From positions 1 through 7,250 of the forward strand of contig JANXVS010000048.1 of assembly GCA_025351555.1 (NCBI GenBank): a DNA stretch of 7,250 nt. Reading direction: 5' to 3'. This DNA comes from Pseudomonadota bacterium (GTDB taxonomy: Bacteria > Pseudomonadota > Gammaproteobacteria > Xanthomonadales > Rhodanobacteraceae). Made by a program: the position numbers and the translations under genes. The notes beneath the pieces were generated by a model that saw only the letters and a program-made list of their open reading frames with translations, searched no databases and had not been told where the DNA came from. Shown piece after piece: positions 1-6,503 of this stretch (the stretch's first letter is position 1; every line of letters starts with the position of its first letter).

Positions 1-55
1 CCACCAGCGGCACGGCATTGACCAGCAACACGAACAGCAGATTGATCCAGCGCAT
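1..55 (-). CDS. N-terminal fragment of a putative membrane protein
   Basis: A minus-strand reading frame starts with ATG at 55-53 and stays open to the left edge, giving 18 visible residues (MRWINLLFVLLVNAVPLV). Apart from the early Arg, Trp and Asn they are almost all hydrophobic, so this is the beginning of a transmembrane helix or signal anchor. A good Shine-Dalgarno-like GGGGAG (plus-strand 62-67) lies 6 bases upstream of the ATG, which supports this as a real start. The gene is divergent from the soe operon. Too little is visible to name a family. Confidence 0.6.
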   Translation of the reverse strand, partial: MRWINLLFVLLVNAVPLV

Positions 56-140
56 AGCCCGCTCCCCGGATGCGACGGGAGTATAACGTGCGATTATTGC
101 GTCGCGCGGCGGTCACAGGCGCATCCGCTATCATGTGCGC
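56..140. promoter_or_regulatory. Divergent intergenic region, likely promoters both ways
   Basis: This short gap separates two divergently oriented genes, so it should hold both promoters. The minus strand carries GGGGAG (plus 62-67) as a ribosome site for the leftward gene and TATACT (plus 80-85) as a possible -10 hexamer. The plus strand carries the overlapping TATAAC (82-87) as a possible -10 for the soe operon. I see no good -35 hexamer at the usual spacing for either, so the promoter calls are weak. No Shine-Dalgarno is visible before the soeA start. Confidence 0.35.
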
Positions 141-2957
141 ATGCCCCACGCCAATCTCAAACTCAACGAGCCTGTTGGCGACAGCGTCAAAACGACCACG
201 TGCTACATGTGCGCGTGCCGATGTGGAATCAAAGTGCACCTGAAAGACGGCCGTGTGCGCTACATCGAAGGCAATCGCGCGCACCCGGTCAACAAGGGCG
301 TGTTGTGCGCGAAAGGATCGGCCGGCATCAAACAGCATTACTCGCCGGCGCGATTGTCGAAGCCCTTGCTGCGCGTTGGCGAGCGCGGTGCCGGCGAGTT
401 CCGCGAGATCGAATGGGATGAAGCACTCGCACTGGCAACCCAGTGGCTCGGCGATATCCGCGCAAGCAATCCCGACAAGCTCGCTTTTTTCACCGGCCGC
501 GACCAGTCGCAGGCGCTGACGAGCTGGTGGGCGCAGCAGTTTGGCACCGTGAACTACGCCGCGCACGGTGGCTTCTGCTCGGTCAATATGGCCGTCGCCG
601 GAATGTATACTTTGGGCGGCAGCTTCTGGGAATTCGGCGAACCCGACTGGGAGCAGACAAAGTATCTGCTGATGTTCGGCGTGGCCGAAGATCATGATTC
701 CAATCCGATCAAGCTCGGTCTCGGCAAACTCAAGGGTCGTGGCGCAAAAATCGTCGCGATCAATCCCGTGCGCACCGGCTATGCGGCGATCGCGGATGAA
801 TGGATCGGTATCCGCCCCGCTACCGACGGCTTGTTCGTCGGCGCGCTGATCCGCGAACTGCTGATCCACGACTGGATCGATTTCGATTACCTGGTCAAGT
901 ATACGAATGCGCACTATCTGGTGGTGCGCAATCCGGGCGGAGTCGATGATGGCCTGTTCGCGCGTGATGCGAATGACAAACCACTGTGCTGGGACAAGTC
1001 CTGCGCAAGCGCGAAGCCCGCGGACACGCTGGATATCTCGCCGGCCATCGTCGGCGAATTCGCCCTGCCCGACGGACGCACAGCGGTGCCTGCGTTTCAA
1101 TTGCTGGCCGAGCGCTTCCTCGTACCCGAATACGCACCAGAGGCCGTCGCCCCACAGTGCAGCGTTGATGCGTCGACGATCCGCCGTATCGCCGCCGAAA
1201 TCGCCGATGTCGCGTTCAAGCAGGAAATCCGCCTGCCGCAGCGCTGGACGGATGCAGCCGGACGCGAACACACGGAAATGATCGGCCGGCCAGTCTCGAT
1301 GCATGCGATGCGCGGCATCGCCGCGCATGCAAACGGTTTCCACACCTGCAGGATGCTGCACACGTTGCAAATGTTGTTGGGCGCGATCGATACGCCGGGC
1401 AGCTTCCGCTATCAGCCGCCGTATCCGAAATCGGTGCCACCAGCAAATCGGCCGGGCCGGTCGCGCAAGGACAATGGCGCGCTCGATGCCGGCCCGCTCG
1501 GCTACGTGCACGCGCCGGAAGATCTCGTTGTCGATGCGAACGGCGCACCTCGCCGCATCGACAAGGCGTTCTCATGGGAATATCCATTGGCCGCGCACGG
1601 CATGCTGCAGAGTGTGATCCGCAATGCCTGGGCCGGCGATCCATATCCAATCGACACCTTGTTCCTGTTCATGGCCAACATGGGCTGGAACTCGTCGATG
1701 AACACGATGCAGACGCAGGCCATGCTGTGCGATCGCGATCCAGCCAGCGGCGAGTATAAAATTCCACATATCATTTACGTGGACGCCTACTCGTCGGAAA
1801 CCGTGGCGTTCGCCGACCTGGTGCTGCCAGATACGACCTACCTGGAACGCCATGATTGCATCTCGCTGCTGGATCGCCCGATCTCGGACGCCGACAGCGC
1901 CAGCGATGCGATCCGCCAGCCGGTGTGCGAGGCTGGTTCTGATGGAAGTGGACGTGACGTGCGTCCGTTCCAGGACGTGCTGATCGATCTCGGCGCGCGC
2001 CTTGAGTTGCCGGGCATGGTGACCGATGAAGGCACACCGAAATATCCCGGCGGCTATGCGCAGTACATGGTCGAGCACGAGCGCGCACCGGGCGTTGGCC
2101 TGCTCGCCGGCTGGCGCGGCCGTGACGGCAACAAACACGGTGTCGGCGAACCGAATCCTCAACAGCTTGAAGTATACAAAGCGAATAATTGCTACTGGCA
2201 CGTGGACGTGCCCACGGCGGGCCGCTACTACAAGATGGCCAATCGCGATTACCTTACCTGGGCAAAATCGCTCGGCTTCGTCGGCTCGACCGAGGCAATC
2301 GTGCTGGAGCTGTACTCCGAGCGCCTGCAGAAATTCCGGCTCGCAGCGCAGGGGCACGGCGCGCATCAGCCGCCGGATCGCGAACGCGGGCGTGTGGCAA
2401 CCTATTTCGATCCGCTACCGTTTTGGTACGAGTCAACGGATAGCCCGCAGCCCGCAACCCGCAGCCTTCAGCCCTTTGCCCTGTCCGCCATCACCCAGCG
2501 CCCGATGTTCATGTACCACGCCTGGGGTTCGCAGAACGCCTGGTTACGCCAGATTGCGGCGCGCAACTTTTTATACCTGCACCCGGATACCGCAGCGGCG
2601 CATGGCGTCGCCGATGGTGATTGGGTCTGGGTCGAGTCCGCGCACGCGCGCATCCGCGTGCAGGCGAAATTTCACGCCGGCACGGCGCCGGGTACGGTGT
2701 GGAGCTGGAACGCGATCGGCAAACGCCGGGACGCGTGGAAACTCTCCGCCGATGCGCCCGAGTATACAAAAGGATTTTTGCTCAATCATGTGATTGACGA
2801 TCTACTGCCGCCGCGCAGCGACGGTCACCGCTATGCGAACGCCGATCCGGTCACCGGACAGGCGGCGTGGTTCGATCTGCGTGTGCGATTGATTCGCGAA
2901 GCCGACGCGCAGGTGCCGGGGCATCGAATCGACATGGAGCGCGAGGCGCACGTATGA
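141..2957 (+). CDS. soeA: Molybdopterin oxidoreductase catalytic subunit, SoeA-like sulfite dehydrogenase
   Basis: This is a 938-residue catalytic subunit of the DMSO-reductase (complex iron-sulfur molybdoenzyme) superfamily. As a SoeA it would oxidise sulfite to sulfate at a bis-MGD molybdenum centre in the cytoplasm. Near the N-terminus the pattern C21-x2-C24-x3-C28 with C56 in GVLCAKG binds a [4Fe-4S] cluster. Cys146 in HGGFCSVN is the probable Mo ligand. The C-terminal dinucleotide-binding domain runs from about residue 785 (RPMFMYHAWGSQ) to 905. There is no twin-arginine signal, which fits SoeA and argues against the periplasmic PsrA/PhsA/TtrA types. The ATG at 141 was chosen; a GTG at 135 is in frame, an in-frame stop lies at 84-86, and no clear ribosome site favours either. 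A low-complexity linker lies at about residues 768-780. The stop overlaps soeB (ATGA). Family membership is very sure; sulfite as substrate is inferred. Confidence 0.88.
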   Translation: MPHANLKLNEPVGDSVKTTTCYMCACRCGIKVHLKDGRVRYIEGNRAHPVNKGVLCAKGSAGIKQHYSPARLSKPLLRVGERGAGEFREIEWDEALALATQWLGDIRASNPDKLAFFTGRDQSQALTSWWAQQFGTVNYAAHGGFCSVNMAVAGMYTLGGSFWEFGEPDWEQTKYLLMFGVAEDHDSNPIKLGLGKLKGRGAKIVAINPVRTGYAAIADEWIGIRPATDGLFVGALIRELLIHDWIDFDYLVKYTNAHYLVVRNPGGVDDGLFARDANDKPLCWDKSCASAKPADTLDISPAIVGEFALPDGRTAVPAFQLLAERFLVPEYAPEAVAPQCSVDASTIRRIAAEIADVAFKQEIRLPQRWTDAAGREHTEMIGRPVSMHAMRGIAAHANGFHTCRMLHTLQMLLGAIDTPGSFRYQPPYPKSVPPANRPGRSRKDNGALDAGPLGYVHAPEDLVVDANGAPRRIDKAFSWEYPLAAHGMLQSVIRNAWAGDPYPIDTLFLFMANMGWNSSMNTMQTQAMLCDRDPASGEYKIPHIIYVDAYSSETVAFADLVLPDTTYLERHDCISLLDRPISDADSASDAIRQPVCEAGSDGSGRDVRPFQDVLIDLGARLELPGMVTDEGTPKYPGGYAQYMVEHERAPGVGLLAGWRGRDGNKHGVGEPNPQQLEVYKANNCYWHVDVPTAGRYYKMANRDYLTWAKSLGFVGSTEAIVLELYSERLQKFRLAAQGHGAHQPPDRERGRVATYFDPLPFWYESTDSPQPATRSLQPFALSAITQRPMFMYHAWGSQNAWLRQIAARNFLYLHPDTAAAHGVADGDWVWVESAHARIRVQAKFHAGTAPGTVWSWNAIGKRRDAWKLSADAPEYTKGFLLNHVIDDLLPPRSDGHRYANADPVTGQAAWFDLRVRLIREADAQVPGHRIDMEREAHV

Positions 2958-3706
2958 CGATGCTGCCTCCGCCATCGCCGAAGAAACTCGGCCTCGTCAT
3001 CGATCTGGATATCTGCGTCGGTTGCCACGCCTGCGCGGTCGCGTGCAAAGAATGGAACGACGGCGGCCAGTTCGGACCGCTGCCGGACGAGAACCCATAC
3101 GGCAAGGAGCCGCTCAGCGTCTGGTTCAATCGCGTGCATACGTATGAAGTTGAGACGCAGGACAATGGCAAGCCGCCAATGACCGTGCATTTCCCGCGCT
3201 CGTGCCTGCACTGCGAGACGCCGGATTGCGTGACCGTGTGCCCGACCGGCGCCAGTTACAAGCGCGCCGAGGACGGCATCGTCCTGGTCGATGAAGACAA
3301 GTGCATTGGCTGCCAGTTGTGCGCCTGGGCCTGCCCCTATGGCGCGCGCGAATTCAGCGAGCAACGCGGCGTCATGCAGAAATGCACGTTGTGCATCGAT
3401 CGAATCTACAACGAAACTCTCGACGAGATCGACCGCCAACCCGCCTGCGTGATGGCCTGCCCGACGCGCGCGCGGCACTTCGGGGATCTTGGTGATGCGG
3501 ATTCGGCGGTATCGAAACTCGTCGCCGAACGCGGTGGCTACGACTTGATGCCCGAAATGGGTTACAAGCCCGTCAACAAATACCTGCCACCACGGGAACG
3601 CCGCGATGGCTGCCCGTCGAAAGTCGCGACGCCACAAGAGGAAAAAGTGGATTTTTCCACCGCGTCGCCGCTGCTGCGCTGGATGGACAAGTTGCTGTCG
3701 CGCTGA
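2954..3706 (+). CDS. soeB: Four-[4Fe-4S] electron-transfer subunit, SoeB-like
   Basis: This 250-residue protein is the electron-transfer subunit of the molybdoenzyme, relaying electrons between SoeA and the membrane subunit. It has sixteen cysteines in four ferredoxin-type groups: C21-x2-C24-x2-C27-x3-C31; C84-x2-C87-x4-C92-x3-C96; C117-x2-C120-x2-C123-x3-C127; and C144-x2-C147-x17-C165-x3-C169. This is the full DmsB/PsrB/SoeB set for four [4Fe-4S] clusters. It has no signal peptide and is therefore cytoplasmic like its partner. The frame is open further upstream to 2867, but the ATG at 2954 is preferred: it overlaps the soeA stop as ATGA, has GAGG (2943-2946) seven bases upstream, and gives the usual family length. 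The overlap suggests translational coupling. Confidence 0.9.
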   Translation: MTMLPPPSPKKLGLVIDLDICVGCHACAVACKEWNDGGQFGPLPDENPYGKEPLSVWFNRVHTYEVETQDNGKPPMTVHFPRSCLHCETPDCVTVCPTGASYKRAEDGIVLVDEDKCIGCQLCAWACPYGAREFSEQRGVMQKCTLCIDRIYNETLDEIDRQPACVMACPTRARHFGDLGDADSAVSKLVAERGGYDLMPEMGYKPVNKYLPPRERRDGCPSKVATPQEEKVDFSTASPLLRWMDKLLSR

Positions 3707-4695
3707 TGCATCCTGCCCTCTCCGTTATCTTCTTCACCGCCGTTTCCGGCACAGGCTATGGCCTGTTGTTTTTGCTCGGCCTGATTCTTGCGGCTGATGC
3801 ATTGCTATTCAGTCGTGCGCAAGCACTGATCGTGCTGGCAACGGGAAGCGTGTTCGCCGCCGCAGGCCTGAGCGCTTCGCTGTTCCATCTCGGCCAGCCG
3901 CAGCGCGCCTGGCGCGCATTGAGCCAATGGCGCAATTCGTGGTTGTCGCGCGAGGGCGTGGCAGCGCTGCTCAGCTTCGCGCCGGTGTTCGCGCTCGGCT
4001 TCGCACTGTGGCGCGATGCCGCTGCATCGACTTTGCGCGCCTGCGCCATCGTGCTTGCGGTCATGGCCGTGATCACGGTGTGCTGCACGGCGAAAATTTA
4101 TACTTCGCTGAAAACGGTACACGCTTGGCACAATGCGTATGTGTTGCCGGGATATCTGCTGTTCGGACTGCTTGGCGGCGCGGCGTGGCTGTGGGCGCTG
4201 GCAGCGATGACCGGTGCAGACGACGCGCTCGTGCAGCGCGACCTGCCGGTCCTCGTCGCCGTACTCGCGGCTGCTTGCGCGATGCTCAAGCGCTTCTATT
4301 GGCGCTTTATCGACACGACGCGGCACGCGGCGACGGTGGAATCCGCTACCGGCCTGGGCCGCTACGGCGCGGTGCGCAGCGTCGAGGCGCCGCATACCGA
4401 GGAAAATTACCTCACCCGCGAAATGGGCTTCGCACTTGCCCGCAAGCATGCAGCAACGCTGCGCGTGATCGCGCTGGTGCTGTTCGCGGTGCTGCCGGTT
4501 GCGCTCGCGCTGCCTGCGCTGATTTTCCGTTCGACGACCCTGGCCATCATCCACGCCAGCGTCACTGCGCTGTGCGTGACCGCCGGCATCTTCGTCGAGC
4601 GCTGGCTGTTCTTCGCCGAAGCCAAGCACGTCGTGATGCTCTATTACGGCAGTGAACACACCCGAATGTCAGCGAACCTCGTTTATCGCCGGTGA
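3706..4695 (+). CDS. soeC: DmsC-type membrane anchor / quinone-interacting subunit, SoeC-like
   Basis: This 329-residue integral membrane protein is the third subunit, anchoring SoeAB on the cytoplasmic face and exchanging electrons with quinone. About eight hydrophobic helices are visible, near residues 6-29, 40-61, 86-103, 111-130, 145-168, 180-197, 252-274 and 279-305. The segment FHLGQPQRAWRAL followed by WRNSWLSREG (residues 60-84) is characteristic of the DmsC family rather than the NrfD/PsrC family, which agrees with SoeC. The ATG at 3706 overlaps the soeB stop by one base (TGATG) and has only a weak purine-rich site upstream, so translation probably depends on coupling. The gene ends convergently with hemC, 49 bases away. 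Family is confident; SoeC rather than a DmsC for another substrate is inferred from the two partners. Confidence 0.85.
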   Translation: MHPALSVIFFTAVSGTGYGLLFLLGLILAADALLFSRAQALIVLATGSVFAAAGLSASLFHLGQPQRAWRALSQWRNSWLSREGVAALLSFAPVFALGFALWRDAAASTLRACAIVLAVMAVITVCCTAKIYTSLKTVHAWHNAYVLPGYLLFGLLGGAAWLWALAAMTGADDALVQRDLPVLVAVLAAACAMLKRFYWRFIDTTRHAATVESATGLGRYGAVRSVEAPHTEENYLTREMGFALARKHAATLRVIALVLFAVLPVALALPALIFRSTTLAIIHASVTALCVTAGIFVERWLFFAEAKHVVMLYYGSEHTRMSANLVYRR

Positions 4696-4744
4696 TTTCT
4701 GTATTTTTGTATACAAAACGTAGTTTGCGTACCTTGGGTTTTTT
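4696..4744. other. Short convergent intergenic region between soeC and hemC
   Basis: This 49-base gap lies between the ends of two convergent operons. It is much more AT-rich than its surroundings and contains a perfect palindrome (4705-4718) and a run of seven T (4739-4745) entering the hemC stop codon. The sequence before the T-run can form only a weak five-pair stem (4718-4730), so a canonical intrinsic terminator is not evident for either operon. Confidence 0.6.
4705..4718. repeat. Perfect 14-bp AT-rich palindrome TTTTGTATACAAAA
   Basis: The sequence TTTTGTATACAAAA equals its own reverse complement. It lies 9 bases after the soeC stop in the convergent gap. The symmetry could serve as a protein-binding site or a weak bidirectional hairpin, but the stem is almost all A-T and no function can be assigned from sequence alone. 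The half-motif GTATACAAA also occurs inside soeA at 2172-2180 and 2762-2770. Confidence 0.5.
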
Positions 4745-5659
4745 TCAGCGCCCAAGCAACACACCCGCACCGAGCGCCAGCAGCATCTCGGCGACCTCGC
4801 GACCGAGCGCCTCAGCCGCAGTGCGCGCACCTTCGCCCTGCGCACGCACGAGCTTGCCGCTCGCCGCATCGCCGACCAGGCCGTTCAGATGCAGGCCCTG
4901 TTCGGTCTCGATGCAGAACGCGGCGATCGGCACCTGACAATTACCCTGCAAATGTCGCGTCAACGCCCGCTCGGCAGCGACGCAACGCGCAGTGTCGGCG
5001 TCATGCAGCGGAGCCAAAAGGTCGGCTGCGCGTGCATCGCCGGCGCGCTGCTCGACCGCAATCGCGCCCTGCGCCGCCGCCGGCAACCATGCCGGCGCAT
5101 CGAGCCGGCTGCGTATGCGTGCGGAAAGTCCCAATCGATCAAGCCCCGCACAGGCGAGCACGATGGCGTCGTAGTCGCCGGCGTCGAGCTTGTTCAGGCG
5201 CGTGTTGACGTTGCCGCGCAAATCCAGCGCAACCAGATCCGGGCGCAACGCCTTGAGCTGGGCCTGGCGCCGTAGCGATGACGTACCGACACGCGCATTT
5301 TGCGGCAAAGTATCCAAACGCGCATAGTGTACGGACACGAAAGCATCCGCCGCATCAGCGCGTTCGAGCACCGCGCCGATCGCGAATCCGGGCTCCAGAT
5401 CCATGGGCACATCCTTGAACGAATGCACCGCGATATCTGCGTGGCGTTCGAGCATTGCCACTTCGAGTTCTTTCAGGAACAGACCCTTGCCGCCGATATC
5501 CGCCAGTGGGCGATCGGTGATCTGGTCGCCGCGCGTGGTCATCGGCACCAGTTCGATGGACAGGCCCGGATGTGCTGCGCGCAGCCGCGCCGCGACGTGC
5601 TCGGCCTGCCACAGGGCCAGCGCGCTCTGGCGCGTGGCGATGCGCAGCGGCGCGGTCAC
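4745..5659 (-). CDS. hemC: Hydroxymethylbilane synthase (porphobilinogen deaminase)
   Basis: This 304-residue cytoplasmic enzyme joins four porphobilinogen molecules head to tail into hydroxymethylbilane, the linear precursor of heme and other tetrapyrroles. Hallmarks are [14 protein letters not shown] at residues 6-19, [13 protein letters not shown] at 54-66, HSFKDVP with catalytic Asp83, TSSLRRQAQ at 126-134 with substrate-binding Arg130 and Arg131, LRGNVNTRL at 147-155, and [12 protein letters not shown], where Cys241 carries the dipyrromethane cofactor. All key residues are present and the length is normal. The frame extends far upstream, but the GTG at 5659 is preferred: it places the conserved N-terminus correctly and overlaps the algR stop as GTGA. 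The gene therefore seems translationally coupled to algR and has no visible promoter of its own. hemD does not follow. Confidence 0.96.
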   Translation of the reverse strand: MTAPLRIATRQSALALWQAEHVAARLRAAHPGLSIELVPMTTRGDQITDRPLADIGGKGLFLKELEVAMLERHADIAVHSFKDVPMDLEPGFAIGAVLERADAADAFVSVHYARLDTLPQNARVGTSSLRRQAQLKALRPDLVALDLRGNVNTRLNKLDAGDYDAIVLACAGLDRLGLSARIRSRLDAPAWLPAAAQGAIAVEQRAGDARAADLLAPLHDADTARCVAAERALTRHLQGNCQVPIAAFCIETEQGLHLNGLVGDAASGKLVRAQGEGARTAAEALGREVAEMLLALGAGVLLGR

Positions 5660-6390
5660 AGATTGCGCACCAGCTTGCGCAGGTCCGGCAGGTTGCGCCG
5701 GCTGACTTCCAGCGGCGTCGTCACGCCACGCAGCTGGGCGAAGATGCGACCATCCGCGCTGCGCGTGAGTCCGGCCAGACGCTCGCGCGCGACCAGGCAG
5801 TTGCGATGAATGCGCACGAAGCGTTCGGCGAATTCGGTTTCCAGCGCCTTGAGCGCTTCCTCGACCAGGACTTCGCCGCCGGTGTGATGCACGACGACGT
5901 ATTTGTCCTCGGCGAGCAGATACTGGATATCGGCGACCGCCACCAGCACCAGATTGCCGCGCACGCGCGCGCACAGATGACTGCGATGCGGTGCGACGAC
6001 ACCCGCGCTTTGCACCTGCGCCAGCTGCGGCGTACCGAAACGCCGCGCACGCTCAAGCGCGGCTTGCAGACGTTCGCGCCGAATGGGTTTTACCAGATAG
6101 TCAACCGCATTGGCCTCGAACGCGGCCAGCGCGTGCTCGTCGTAAGCGGTGCAGAAAATCACCGCAGGTGGCGCATCAAAACCGGCGATATGGCGTGCTG
6201 CCTCCAAGCCATCCATCAACGGCATGCGAATATCGAGTAGCACTACGTCCGGCGCCAGCCGCGCCACTGCTTCGACCGCCTCGCGGCCGTTGCCGGCTTC
6301 GCCGACAATTTCCACATTTCCACATTCGCGCAACAACGCGTCGAGACGTTCGCGCGCCAGCGGCTCGTCGTCAACAATCAGGACTTTCAT
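5656..6390 (-). CDS. algR: LytTR-family response regulator, AlgR-like
   Basis: This 244-residue two-component regulator is probably phosphorylated by the adjacent sensor kinase and binds DNA. The receiver domain (residues 1-118) has the acidic pair Asp7/Asp8, phospho-acceptor Asp53 in [11 protein letters not shown], Thr81 and Lys101 in LVKPI. The LytTR DNA-binding domain spans about residues 137-240, with [21 protein letters not shown] and [15 protein letters not shown] as landmarks. Length, domain order and its place between a histidine kinase and hemC match AlgR of Pseudomonas, which controls alginate, type IV pili and virulence genes; the regulon here is unknown. The ATG at 6390 has only a weak GAGA-like site upstream. 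Family is certain; AlgR orthology rests on synteny. Confidence 0.9.
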   Translation of the reverse strand: MKVLIVDDEPLARERLDALLRECGNVEIVGEAGNGREAVEAVARLAPDVVLLDIRMPLMDGLEAARHIAGFDAPPAVIFCTAYDEHALAAFEANAVDYLVKPIRRERLQAALERARRFGTPQLAQVQSAGVVAPHRSHLCARVRGNLVLVAVADIQYLLAEDKYVVVHHTGGEVLVEEALKALETEFAERFVRIHRNCLVARERLAGLTRSADGRIFAQLRGVTTPLEVSRRNLPDLRKLVRNL

Positions 6391-6492
6391 TTGTGTCTCG
6401 ATGCAGGCTTCATTGTCATCGCATGGATCATACGCGTCACCTTCCAGATCCCCGCCGGACTTCGCTGCACGAAGCCCGGCCGCCCCCTTAAC
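6391..6492 (-). promoter_or_regulatory. Intercistronic spacer between sensor kinase and algR
   Basis: The 102 bases between the kinase stop and the algR start are unusually long for an operon in which algR and hemC overlap. The kinase-proximal part is filled by two abutting inverted repeats (6481-6503 and 6454-6480). The remaining 63 bases (6391-6453) show no clear promoter or open reading frame. The spacer could hold an RNA processing or stability element that gives algR-hemC a different expression level from the kinase; this is inference. Confidence 0.4.
6454..6480 (-). repeat. Inverted repeat, 11-bp arms, hairpin in the algZ-algR spacer
   Basis: On the minus strand the arms GCCGGGCTTCG and CGAAGTCCGGC flank a five-base loop. 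The single mismatch becomes a G-U wobble in minus-strand RNA but an A-C mismatch in plus-strand RNA, so the fold suits the transcript of this operon. It directly abuts a second hairpin at 6481-6503. No U-run follows, so it is not a standard terminator. Confidence 0.7.
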
Positions 6493-6503
6493 TTAAGGGG
6501 GCG
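6481..6503. repeat. Perfect inverted repeat with 11-bp arms spanning the kinase stop codon
   Basis: The arms CGCCCCCTTAA and TTAAGGGGGCG are separated by one base and match perfectly. The kinase TAA stop (6493-6495) is inside the repeat, so the repeat also encodes the last residues (Ser-Pro-Pro) of the kinase. With a one-base centre, an RNA hairpin would have to open its A-T pairs to form a loop, but the five C-G-rich outer pairs and more would still be stable. It is a candidate stability, attenuation or dispersed-repeat element. Confidence 0.75.

Noticed and set aside
1572..2366. Long antisense open frame (264 codons) inside soeA
   Set aside because: It is opposite a conserved catalytic subunit, its product has no recognisable domain, and long antisense frames are expected in GC-rich genes with strong third-position bias.
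2867..2953. N-terminal extension of soeB from 2867
   Set aside because: The Arg/Ala-rich extension overlaps conserved soeA coding sequence; the ATG at 2954 has a ribosome site and the usual stop-start overlap.
2831..3637. Antisense open frame (268 codons) over soeB and the end of soeA
   Set aside because: It is a mirror of the iron-sulfur subunit, crosses a gene boundary and has no family-like sequence.
3805..4659. Antisense open frame (284 codons) inside soeC
   Set aside because: The product is rich in Arg, His and Gln, as expected from reading a membrane-protein gene backwards; the forward frame has clear DmsC motifs.
4733..4756. CTTGGG/CCCAAG inverted repeat as a terminator of either operon
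   Set aside because: The stem has only six pairs with a 12-base loop, the T-run is in the loop, and no U-tract follows on either strand.
5660..5974. N-terminal extension of hemC up to 5974
   Set aside because: The extra 105 residues lie within algR in another frame, do not resemble HemC, and the GTG at 5659 gives the normal protein start.
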